This document shows positions 14,267-20,930 of a stretch of 20,930 nucleotides of DNA, one piece after another; position 1 is the stretch's first letter, and every line of letters begins with the position of its first letter. The stretch lies in the NCBI GenBank assembly GCA_964627045.1, contig CAZVIK010000054.1:1-20930 (forward strand), in the 5' to 3' direction. The DNA comes from CAZVIK01 sp964627045 (GTDB lineage: Bacteria; Acidobacteriota; Terriglobia; Bryobacterales; Bryobacteraceae). Below the pieces are notes generated by a model. That model made no database searches and was not told where the DNA came from. It saw only the letters and a program-made list of their open reading frames with translations. A program made the position numbers and the translations under genes.

Positions 14267-15535
14267 ATGAGCGTGGGCACATATTCCGCCGAAAAGCCGT
14301 CGTTTTCTCCCCAAATTCCGGATTCTTTGGAAAAGTTGGGGATTTCCGACATATTGGTACAGGATCTGGTGCTGCGCCGCGTCTTTATCGAACGCACCAG
14401 CACGTTGGCCTCCCTCAGCAAGACCCTGAAGCTTTCACCTCCCGTCGTCGAGGCGGTCTTCCGGCAGATGCGTCACCGCCAGTTGGTGGAGGTGCTTGGC
14501 ATGGTCGGCAACGACTACAGCTTCATGCTCTCCGGACCCGGCCGCCAGCTCGCTACCGAACGCTTTCAGATGTCTCAGTACGCCGGCGCCTGTCCCGTCC
14601 CGCTCGCGCAGTATCACGCGGGAACCAGGGCGCAGAGCGCCCGTGTCCGGATCAGCCGCGAACGGTTGCGACACTCCCTTTCCGACTTGGTTGTGACCGA
14701 CGCCCTGCTCGACCAACTTGGCCCGGCGATGATTTCCCAGTCGGCGTTGTTCCTTTACGGCTCCACCGGAAACGGCAAGACGTCGTTAGCCGAGCGCCTG
14801 GTGCGCCTCTACGACGACGACGTATTGATCCCCTACGCCGTCGAGGTGGACGGGCAGATCATTATTCACTACGATCCGGTCGTTCACCAGCGCGTCGGCA
14901 ACGATGAGGACGAAACCGACTGGGACCCGCGTTGGGTCCGCTGCCGCCGGCCCTGCATCATTGCTGGCGGGGAGTTGGTCCCGAGCATGCTCGACCTGCG
15001 CATGGACGAGGCCTCGGGCACTTACGCCGCGCCCTTGCAGATGAAGGCCAACAACGGCATCCTGGTCATCGACGACTTTGGGCGTCAGTTGATCCCCCCG
15101 CGCGATTTGTTGAACCGCTGGATCGTGCCGCTGGACCGGCACGTCGATTACCTAATGCTGCGCTACGGCGTGAAGTTCCAGATCCCGTTCGACCTGATGG
15201 TGGTCTTTGCCACCAACCTCGACCCGGCCAGTCTGGCCGACGAGGCGTTCCTTCGCCGTATTCAGAACAAGATCCTGGTGGAAGAGGTCTCCGCCGGTGT
15301 GTTCGACGAGATCTTGCGCCGCTACACGCTGGCGAAAGGAATCCCGTATGAACAGGATATGGCGTCCTACTTGCGGGCCTTGTGCTTGCGCGACGGGCGC
15401 ACGGTGCTGCGCGCCTGCTACCCGTCCGACATCTGCCAGATCCTGCTTTCGATCAGCTTGTACGAGAACCGGCAGCCGCGCATGACGCGCACCGACCTGG
15501 AACGCGCCGTCAACCTTTACTTCGCGCGATCCTGA
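14267..15535 (+). CDS. AAA+ ATPase with possible winged-helix N-terminus, function unknown
   Basis: The 422-aa protein has a probable winged-helix-like N-terminal part (about 20-100; TLASLSKTLKLSPPVVEAVFRQMRHRQLVE reads as a helix-turn-helix followed by a wing), a linker, and an AAA+ module. Walker A is GSTGNGKTS (165-173), Walker B is ILVIDD (265-270), sensor 1 is ATN (315-317), and a possible arginine finger is R330/R331 in FLRRIQNK. Between Walker A and B lie a long insert (about 185-260) and the pair C226/C230. The second acidic residue of Walker B is Asp instead of the common Glu. I do not recognise a named family. The gene is divergent from the secretin with 86 nt between, so a role in regulating or assembling the envelope machine is possible, but that is inference only. 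The ATG at 14267 is preceded by GAGG. Confidence 0.8.
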   Translation: MSVGTYSAEKPSFSPQIPDSLEKLGISDILVQDLVLRRVFIERTSTLASLSKTLKLSPPVVEAVFRQMRHRQLVEVLGMVGNDYSFMLSGPGRQLATERFQMSQYAGACPVPLAQYHAGTRAQSARVRISRERLRHSLSDLVVTDALLDQLGPAMISQSALFLYGSTGNGKTSLAERLVRLYDDDVLIPYAVEVDGQIIIHYDPVVHQRVGNDEDETDWDPRWVRCRRPCIIAGGELVPSMLDLRMDEASGTYAAPLQMKANNGILVIDDFGRQLIPPRDLLNRWIVPLDRHVDYLMLRYGVKFQIPFDLMVVFATNLDPASLADEAFLRRIQNKILVEEVSAGVFDEILRRYTLAKGIPYEQDMASYLRALCLRDGRTVLRACYPSDICQILLSISLYENRQPRMTRTDLERAVNLYFARS

Positions 15536-15721
15536 GGCGGCCGGCTCCGTCGTTGGGCCAGAACCTCGCTGTTTGAGCGTGAGTGAGGCGCCGGCGAAGC
15601 GCCCGCGCGCACGCCCGCCGACGTTCCGGCCTGCAACCCTCGCGCGCACGACCGGTCCGGAATCCACTATGCTGGATGGTTGCGTCGAGCTGTTCACCCT
15701 TTTATCCCAGGAGCCTAGATA

Positions 15722-17167
15722 ATGAGCATTCGTCTGTCCAACGGCACTGTGCTTCCCATGGAGATGCACAAGGTTCGCATCGTCCAGAAGACCACCCTGC
15801 CACCCGCTTCGCGTCGTCTGGCCGCCATGGAGGAGGCCGGGTACAACACCTTCCTGCTTCGCACCCGCGATGTATTTCTGGACATGCTGACCGATAGCGG
15901 CACAAATGCCATGAGCGACAATCAGCTCGCTGCGATGATGGTGTCCGACGATGCCTACGCCGGCTCGGAGAGTTTCTATAAGCTCGCCGAAGCCGTGAAG
16001 GATGTCTTCGGTCACGATTACGTTTTGCCCGCCCACCAGGGCCGCGCCGCGGAACATCTTCTTGCCAAGGTATTTGTGAAACCCGGCGATGTGGTGCCGA
16101 TGAATTACCACTTCACTACGACGCGGGCGCACTTCGAGATCCTCGGCGGCAAAGTCCTGGAGATCTACATCGACGAGGCGATGAACACAGCCAGCACCTG
16201 CCCGTTCAAGGGGAACCTCGACCTGGACAAGTTCCACGACGTCATCCACAAGTACGGCGCCGAGAAGGTGTCGTTTGTGCGCATGGAGGCGACCACGAAC
16301 CTGATCGGCGGCCAGCCCTTCTCGCTCGGCAACCTGCGGGAGGTTAAAGAGATCGCCGCGGATCACGGCATCCTCCTTGTCGTGGACGGAAGCCTAATCT
16401 CGGAGAACGCCTACTTCATCAAACAACGCGAAGCCGGCTACCAGGACAAGTCCATCCAGGAAATCATCCGGGAGATCATGGACCTCGCCGACATCTGCTA
16501 CCTGTCGGGCCGCAAGAGCTGCAGCGCACGCGGAGGGTTCATCTCCACGGCGAACAAGGAGCTCTTTGACCGCATCCGGCCGTGGGTGCCCGTCTACGAA
16601 GGGTTCTTTACCTACGGTGGGATGTCCACCAAGGAAGTCGAAGCCATCGCGGTGGGGGTACGGGAAATGACGGAGCTGGAGGTCGCCGGCGCCTCGGCCG
16701 ACCAAGTGAAGTACTTCGTCGATCGCCTCGTCGGAACCGGTATTCCTGCCGTTACGCCGCCGGGCGGCCTGGCGTGCCATGTCGATGCGCAGAAGTTCCT
16801 GCCGAAGCTGGGCTCGTTCGATTACCCGGCCGGCTCGCTTTCGGCCGCCGTCTACCTGACCTCCGGCATCCGGACCATGGAGCGCGGCACCGTGTCGATG
16901 GACCGCGACCAGGACGGCAAGGAACTCGCTTCGGATCTGGAATTGGTCCGCTTCGCGGTTCCCCGGCGCGTCTACACCATGTCCCACATCGAATATGCGG
17001 TCGACCGCATCAAGTGGCTCTACGAACACCGTGACCTGGTGGAGGGCCTTCGTTTCAAGTTCGAGCCCCCGGTGCTGCGCTTCTTCGACGGACGCATGGC
17101 GGCCCTCAATAACTGGGGTGCCAGGCTCGTCGACGCCTTCCAGTCCGATTTCGGCTCAGACTGCTGA
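15722..17167 (+). CDS. Tyrosine phenol-lyase/tryptophanase family PLP lyase
   Basis: Family members cleave tyrosine to phenol or tryptophan to indole, with pyruvate and ammonia as the other products. The 481-aa protein matches the family throughout: LLTDSGTNAMSD, DAYAGSESFY, HQGRAAE (R108), the FTTTR segment, N193 in TNLIGGQP, D222, and the Schiff-base lysine K265 in SGRKSC. Diagnostic residues favour phenol-lyase over tryptophanase: R388 (MERG, Arg381 in Citrobacter TPL; Ile in TnaA) and F454 (LRFF, Phe448 in TPL; His in TnaA). One oddity: the DATR motif that normally follows the PLP-binding Asp is DGSL, so the Arg contacting PLP O3' is Leu225. AGGAG at 15709-15713 supports ATG 15722. The 186-nt interval upstream (15536-15721) shows no other clear element. 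Substrate uncertain. Confidence 0.9.
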   Translation: MSIRLSNGTVLPMEMHKVRIVQKTTLPPASRRLAAMEEAGYNTFLLRTRDVFLDMLTDSGTNAMSDNQLAAMMVSDDAYAGSESFYKLAEAVKDVFGHDYVLPAHQGRAAEHLLAKVFVKPGDVVPMNYHFTTTRAHFEILGGKVLEIYIDEAMNTASTCPFKGNLDLDKFHDVIHKYGAEKVSFVRMEATTNLIGGQPFSLGNLREVKEIAADHGILLVVDGSLISENAYFIKQREAGYQDKSIQEIIREIMDLADICYLSGRKSCSARGGFISTANKELFDRIRPWVPVYEGFFTYGGMSTKEVEAIAVGVREMTELEVAGASADQVKYFVDRLVGTGIPAVTPPGGLACHVDAQKFLPKLGSFDYPAGSLSAAVYLTSGIRTMERGTVSMDRDQDGKELASDLELVRFAVPRRVYTMSHIEYAVDRIKWLYEHRDLVEGLRFKFEPPVLRFFDGRMAALNNWGARLVDAFQSDFGSDC

Positions 17168-17183
17168 CGAGGAACCAATCGCG

Positions 17184-17213
17184 GCGAGGGCCGGAGCGCC
17201 GCCCGGTCCTCGC
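17184..17213. terminator. Strong bidirectional hairpin between the PLP lyase and the GTPase genes
   Basis: The arms at 17184-17194 and 17203-17213 form an 11-bp stem with a single G-T wobble and an 8-nt loop. The hairpin fits between the two convergent genes and its right arm abuts the GTPase stop codon. It lacks a T tract on either strand. Confidence 0.6.
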
Positions 17214-18185
17214 TCAGACGTGCAATTCCAGGACATCGCCGTCCTCGACCAGGTGCGTGCGTTCCACCATCCGGTGCGGCAACGCGGCGCCATGCTCCAC
17301 CATGCTGTGCCGTACGTCTTCCCGCCGGTACAACCACGCGAACTTGAGGTTCTCGGCGAAGTCTTTGTGTACCAACTTCGCGACATCGAGCACGGTTTGC
17401 CCGCGGTGCAGAACGTAGGGGGCCGTCAGTTCGGGCCGCTTTCCGGGTGTCTTGGTGTACACGCGGACCAGGCCGAGCATTTCGAACACGGCGCGCCGGA
17501 AGCCGTCCAGCTTGGCGGCTTGCGCCGCCGAAACGGCTACCATGGGATATCGTGCGCTGTACAGATCCTGAAGCGCCGTGAAGCCGTCCGCGGCGCCGGG
17601 CAGATCCACCTTGTTCGCCGCCAGCAGCTTTGGCCTCTCCAGGTTCCGCTCCGCCAGCCATTGTTCGGCGAACTCGATTTCGTCGAGTAGCCCGGGGCTG
17701 TTCAGATCCACTACCAGGATGCTTGCGTTTGCGGGGCGAACGGCCTGGGCGAGCCAGGGCTCCATGTATTCGCGGGCCAACGGCGGGAGGTCCACCAGTT
17801 GGATTTGGATGTCTTCGAACTCCATCATGCCCGGCGTGGGAGTCCGAGTGGTGAAGGGGAAGTCCGCCACCTCGGGGCGGGCATGCGAGAGAGAGCACAC
17901 CAGTTGGGACTTGCCCGCATTGGGCGGTCCCACCAGGACCACTTGGCCTGCGCCCTCACGCTCGACGAGATAGAACGGCGTCGCGTGCGCCGCTCCCCTT
18001 TTCTGTGACTCTTTTCGCTCCTGGCTGAGCCTCCGTTTGATATCGGCTTGCAACTTCTCGGTGCCCTTGTGCTTGGGGACGGTGGCGAGCATCTGTTCCA
18101 GCGCGGTCACCCGTTCGCGGGGCGTCGCGGCTCGTTTGTAATCCTGTTCGGCCCGGAGGTAGTCGGGAGTGAGATTCGCCGGCAT
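17214..18185 (-). CDS. DRG-like TGS-domain GTPase
   Basis: The 323-aa protein follows the DRG layout, a TRAFAC-class GTPase family best known in archaea and eukaryotes. It has an N-terminal charged helical region (1-65), a G domain, and a C-terminal TGS domain (about 240-323, starting VRVYTKTPGKRPE, as in DRG proteins). G motifs: G1 GPPNAGKS (86-93), G2 TT then TPTPGM (112-120), G4 NKVD (191-194), G5 VSA (218-220). G3 reads DLPP (132-135), so the Gly of DxxG is Pro. The usual Obg glycine-rich domain is absent, so this is not ObgE. The frame is open upstream to 18368, but MPANLTPDYLRAEQ at 18185 fits the N-terminus and avoids overlap with the divergent lipoprotein gene. A ribosome-associated role would follow the family; it is not shown here. 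Confidence 0.85.
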   Translation of the reverse strand: MPANLTPDYLRAEQDYKRAATPRERVTALEQMLATVPKHKGTEKLQADIKRRLSQERKESQKRGAAHATPFYLVEREGAGQVVLVGPPNAGKSQLVCSLSHARPEVADFPFTTRTPTPGMMEFEDIQIQLVDLPPLAREYMEPWLAQAVRPANASILVVDLNSPGLLDEIEFAEQWLAERNLERPKLLAANKVDLPGAADGFTALQDLYSARYPMVAVSAAQAAKLDGFRRAVFEMLGLVRVYTKTPGKRPELTAPYVLHRGQTVLDVAKLVHKDFAENLKFAWLYRREDVRHSMVEHGAALPHRMVERTHLVEDGDVLELHV

Positions 18186-18249
18186 GGCCCTTTGCACGCC
18201 AGCATACCGCCATGCGAGGCCGCAGCGTGCGGGCGATAATGAGAAGACC

Positions 18250-18885
18250 ATGACGCGGTGTGCGGGTCTAGTCGCAGTCTTTTGCGCGGTGGGTTGCAGC
18301 CGCCAGCCCCAGCCCGCTGCCGGATCTGCGCCCAACGCGACGGCGAATCCCGCGCCGGTCCGGATCACGCATTTCTATGCCGGTGCTGGGAGGATTGAAG
18401 CGAACCAGAGCGTGGGGCTTTGCTACGGGGTCGAGAACGCCCGTGCCGTCCACCTGGAGCCCCCAGTCGAGCAGTTGCAACCCGGCTACAATCGATGCTT
18501 CTACCTCACGCCCCCGCGAAAGACGACCTACAAGTTGACGGCCGAGGGGCTGGACGGGAGTACGGCCACCGCGTCGGTTACCGTGGATGTTGTCGCTCCT
18601 GCGCCCCTCGCCAAGGACGATCACCCGGCCCGCCACGGTCTTTTCACCCTGACCTTCGCCAGCGCCAATCAGATTTCCTCCGGTGACACCGTCACGATCT
18701 GCTATGGCGCGCCGGACGCTGTCACGGTGACGGTGGATCCCCCCGTAGCCGAACTCAAGCCCTCGGCGCGCTATTGTCTCGACGTGCGCCCGGACCGCAC
18801 CACGACCTACCGCTTTACGGCTACATCCCGGAACCAGACGATCGAGACCGCCGAGCTTCCGGTGATAGTCCGCGGGTCGCATTGA
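18250..18885 (+). CDS. Putative lipoprotein with two tandem Cys-pair domains
   Basis: From ATG 18250 the protein has 211 aa: a short hydrophobic leader with the lipobox-like AVGC (Cys16), a Pro/Ala linker, then two homologous domains at about 38-115 and 131-207. Each has the same plan: N-terminal strand, (V/T)xxCYG, then PPV(E/A)(Q/E)L(Q/K)P, a second Cys, TTY(K/R)(L/F)TA, and a closing strand. The cysteine pairs C58/C83 and C151/C176 are both 25 residues apart, so each domain could hold one disulfide. The fold is probably an Ig-like beta-sandwich; no named family is recognised. The lipobox has Ala at -3, so lipidation is likely but not certain. The frame is open upstream to 18169 over the GTPase start, which I reject. 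It ends 2 nt before the acyl-CoA ligase start, so the two are probably co-transcribed. Confidence 0.75.
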   Translation: MTRCAGLVAVFCAVGCSRQPQPAAGSAPNATANPAPVRITHFYAGAGRIEANQSVGLCYGVENARAVHLEPPVEQLQPGYNRCFYLTPPRKTTYKLTAEGLDGSTATASVTVDVVAPAPLAKDDHPARHGLFTLTFASANQISSGDTVTICYGAPDAVTVTVDPPVAELKPSARYCLDVRPDRTTTYRFTATSRNQTIETAELPVIVRGSH

Positions 18886-18887
18886 AC

Positions 18888-20678
18888 ATGGGCGATCGCA
18901 CGGTTTACAGCTTGCTGGAAGAGACCGCCGCACGCCACGGCGAGGCGCTCGCGCTGCATCAGCCTTACAGCGAAGACGGGGCCACGCACTACCGGCGCCA
19001 TAGCTGGTATGACTTCCGGGACGCCGCGCGTGAGGTCGCCGCGGCGCTGGCGGTCTCGGGAATCGGCAAGGGCGACATCGTGTCGATCGCCAGCGAAACG
19101 CGCGCCGAACTTTACATCGCCGACTTCGGCATCCTGGCACGCGGCGCGATCTCCGCCGTGCTCTATACCAGTTACCCGCCGGCCGACCTGGCCGGGACCT
19201 TGCGCGCGTGCGGCGCCAAGGCCGTTTTCGTCGAAGATCCCGCGATGCTGAAGCGGCTTCAGGCCGCCTCAGCGGATGCGCCGCTCGCGGTGCGCTGGAT
19301 TCTGCTGACGGGTTCGGCCCCGGGCGTCACCACGTTGGAGGAGTTGCGCCTGGCCGGGCGCGACGCCATGGCCGCCGATCCCGGTCTCTGGATGCGGCTG
19401 CACGAAGCGGTTCGCGCGGAGGATCCCGCCATCCTCTACCTGACCTCGGGCGCGACGGGCGAGCCCAAGATGGCCCTCCTTTCCCACCGCGCGCTGGTGG
19501 CCAACGCCGACCTCGGACCCGAAGTGCTGGATGCCGGCCCCGGCGATTCAACCATCGCTTTTCTGCCCTCGGCCCACATCGTCCAGAGGCTGGTGATGGA
19601 GTTGCTCATGGTTCGCTGCGGCACACCGATCTGGTTCAGCGAGAGTCTGTTGCGCCTGCCGCAGGAACTCCTATCCATTGAGCCAACCCTGTTTGTCGGC
19701 CCGCCGCGCCTGTGGGAGCGCATCTACAAGACTGTCCGGACCGAGATCGCCAAGCGCCCCAAACCGGTCCGGAACATCGTCTATGCCGCCCTGGGCGTGG
19801 GCATTCGCGCCGCCGAACTGAAATTGGCGGGCAAACCCGTGCCGGGGTGGATGCAGCAAGCGCTCAAGGTGGCGGACCGGGTGGTATTCCGCAAGCTGCG
19901 GGAACGCTTCGGCCGCCGCCTGCGGTTTGCGGCCTCCGGAGCGGCGCCTCTGGGCGCGGACTTGGCCCGGTTCTACATGGCGATCGGACTGCCGCTTCAC
20001 GAGGGATACGGCCTCACCGAAGGCGGCATCGTAATTCTCAATCCGCGCGGGCGGCAGAAGGCCGGCAGTATTGGCAAAGCGCTGCCGGGGGTGGAGACCA
20101 GGGTCGCCGAAGACGGCGAACTTCTGCTCCGCAGCCCTTACCGGTTTCTAGGCTACTTCAACGACCCGGCCGCCACCGCATCGCTTATGGACGGCGACTG
20201 GATGCGCACTGGGGATCTCTGCCGGCAGGACGAAGACGGCTACTTCTACATTACCGGCCGCAAGAAGGAAGTGCTTGTGACCTCGGCCGGCCGTAAGGTG
20301 TATCCTGCCTTGGTCGAGAATCTCTTCAAGACCGAGACGCTGATCAGTCACGTCTTCCTGCTGGGGGATAACCTGCCGTACCCGGTGGCGCTGCTCACCT
20401 TGAACCCGGCTGCTGCGCTGGCACTGAAAGGAATGGAGGGACTCAGGGACCGCCCCTACGCAGAAATCGTCAAGGCGCCGGCCGTGGCCGACGCGGTGGA
20501 TCGCGCGATTTCACGCGTCAACCGGCGCCTGGCGGAATTCGACCGCATCCACCGGTTCCGCATCCTGGACCGGGAGTTCACCATCGAAGATGGCGAGCTC
20601 ACCGCCACCATGAAGCTCCGCCGCACCCGAATTATGGAGAACCACCGTGCGCTGATCGAGGAGCTATACCGGCAGTAG
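18888..20678 (+). CDS. Long-chain acyl-CoA synthetase (AMP-binding)
   Basis: The 596-aa enzyme of the FAA1/FadD15-like branch would activate long-chain fatty acids with ATP and CoA. Motifs: the P-loop-like YLTSGATGEPKMALLSH (184-200, Lys194 kept, but Ala in TSGATG and MA where GV or GA is usual), FLPSAH (225-230), YGLTE (374-378), MRTGDL (439-444, Asp443), GRKKEVLVTSAGRKVYP (457-473), and the C-terminal catalytic-lysine segment LTATMKLRRTRI (Lys576). The frame is open back to 18774 inside the lipoprotein gene. ATG 18888 gives the family-like start GDRTVYSLLEETAARHG and follows the lipoprotein stop by 2 nt, suggesting translational coupling, since no strong ribosome binding site is visible. 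Its 3' end overlaps the convergent tsaE by 15 nt. It is a second ligase, of a different subfamily from the one at 4623-6287. Confidence 0.92.
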   Translation: MGDRTVYSLLEETAARHGEALALHQPYSEDGATHYRRHSWYDFRDAAREVAAALAVSGIGKGDIVSIASETRAELYIADFGILARGAISAVLYTSYPPADLAGTLRACGAKAVFVEDPAMLKRLQAASADAPLAVRWILLTGSAPGVTTLEELRLAGRDAMAADPGLWMRLHEAVRAEDPAILYLTSGATGEPKMALLSHRALVANADLGPEVLDAGPGDSTIAFLPSAHIVQRLVMELLMVRCGTPIWFSESLLRLPQELLSIEPTLFVGPPRLWERIYKTVRTEIAKRPKPVRNIVYAALGVGIRAAELKLAGKPVPGWMQQALKVADRVVFRKLRERFGRRLRFAASGAAPLGADLARFYMAIGLPLHEGYGLTEGGIVILNPRGRQKAGSIGKALPGVETRVAEDGELLLRSPYRFLGYFNDPAATASLMDGDWMRTGDLCRQDEDGYFYITGRKKEVLVTSAGRKVYPALVENLFKTETLISHVFLLGDNLPYPVALLTLNPAAALALKGMEGLRDRPYAEIVKAPAVADAVDRAISRVNRRLAEFDRIHRFRILDREFTIEDGELTATMKLRRTRIMENHRALIEELYRQ

Positions 20679-20930
20679 GCCGGTGACCGCGATCTCGCGC
20701 ACGGTCTCGTCGAGCGACGTGAGCCGGATTTCGATCCGGTTGGGCGGCCAGAGCGTAGGGAACCGCTCGCCCCACTCGACCAGAAGCACCGCGTCGCTAT
20801 CGATCAACTCCTCCATCCCCAATGCGATGACATCGCTCGCCAGCTCCAAACGGTACAGGTCGATGTGGTACACCTTCCGCTTGCCGTTGAATTCGTGAAT
20901 CAGAGTGTAGGTGGGACTGGTGACTTCCTC
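20664..20930 (-). CDS. tsaE: tRNA threonylcarbamoyladenosine biosynthesis ATPase TsaE, C-terminal part
   Basis: TsaE is the small ATPase that supports TsaB/TsaD in making t6A37 on ANN-decoding tRNAs. The gene runs off the right edge. The 88 codons present, in frame from 20930, cover VTSPTYTLIHEF, then VYHIDLYRLE, GMEELIDSDAVLLVEWGER and a C-terminal RIEIRLT strand. All are characteristic of the second half of TsaE. The Walker A motif should lie outside the window. Internal GTG or ATG codons are not the true start. The last 15 nt overlap the end of the acyl-CoA ligase on the opposite strand. Confidence 0.9.
   Translation of the reverse strand, partial: EEVTSPTYTLIHEFNGKRKVYHIDLYRLELASDVIALGMEELIDSDAVLLVEWGERFPTLWPPNRIEIRLTSLDETVREIAVTGLLPV

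Noticed and set aside
15152..16366. 404-codon minus-strand frame spanning the end of the AAA+ gene and the start of the PLP lyase
   Set aside because: It overlaps two well-supported genes and has shadow-frame composition.
1..20930. CRISPR arrays, tRNA or rRNA genes, transposases, defence or phage genes
   Set aside because: No direct-repeat array, cloverleaf, rRNA core sequence or recognisable mobile or defence protein was seen on either strand.

Overview
This GC-rich (about 60-65% by eye) 20.9-kb window looks like a chromosomal segment of a Gram-negative bacterium. It encodes a secretin, a predicted outer-membrane barrel, a prepilin-like protein and a putative lipoprotein. The gene set (hrcA-grpE-dnaJ, a PIN/TRAM protein next to ispD-ispF, an RRM protein, a class V aminotransferase next to serA) and the protein flavour suggest an Acidobacteriota genome, perhaps Bryobacterales/Solibacter-like. 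That placement is inference. Two 10-N runs (5076-5085 and 14073-14082) show that it is a scaffold from a draft or metagenome assembly. Each N run breaks one real gene.

Layout. At 1-1650: a prepilin-type protein (+), then a beta-barrel outer-membrane protein and a four-helix membrane protein (both -). At 1838-4601: the heat-shock operon hrcA-grpE-dnaJ (+), tightly coupled and without dnaK. At 4623-6841: an ACSF2-like acyl-CoA ligase (-, broken by gap 1) downstream of yqeY (-). At 6875-9650: a class V aminotransferase and a long-form serA (+), which together look like a serine biosynthesis pair. At 9748-12635: an RRM RNA-binding protein, a membrane-anchored PIN/TRAM protein (YacL-like), then ispD and ispF of the MEP isoprenoid pathway (+). 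At 12649-14180: a secretin (-, broken by gap 2), transcribed divergently from a 422-residue AAA+ ATPase with a possible winged-helix N-terminus (14267-15535, +). At 15722-17167: a tyrosine phenol-lyase/tryptophanase family enzyme (+). At 17214-18185: a DRG-like GTPase with a TGS domain (-). At 18250-20678: a duplicated-domain putative lipoprotein followed 2 nt later by a long-chain acyl-CoA ligase (+). At the right edge is the C-terminal part of tsaE (-).

How the genes relate. Most of the window is housekeeping: protein folding, serine and isoprenoid synthesis, fatty-acid activation and tRNA modification. Three genes belong to or may serve a pilus or type II secretion-like envelope apparatus: the prepilin, the secretin and, by neighbourhood only, the AAA+ ATPase. 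No defence system, CRISPR array, insertion sequence, tRNA or rRNA was seen. No intergenic stretch exceeds 300 bases. The longest are 1651-1837, 10153-10311 and 15536-15721, with possible promoter motifs in the first two and only a ribosome binding site recognised in the third.

The most unusual items are: the phenol-lyase-family enzyme with Leu where an otherwise conserved PLP-contacting Arg is expected; the bacterial DRG/TGS GTPase with a DLPP G3 motif; the AAA+ ATPase divergent from the secretin; and the putative lipoprotein built from two copies of a domain with an identically spaced Cys pair.
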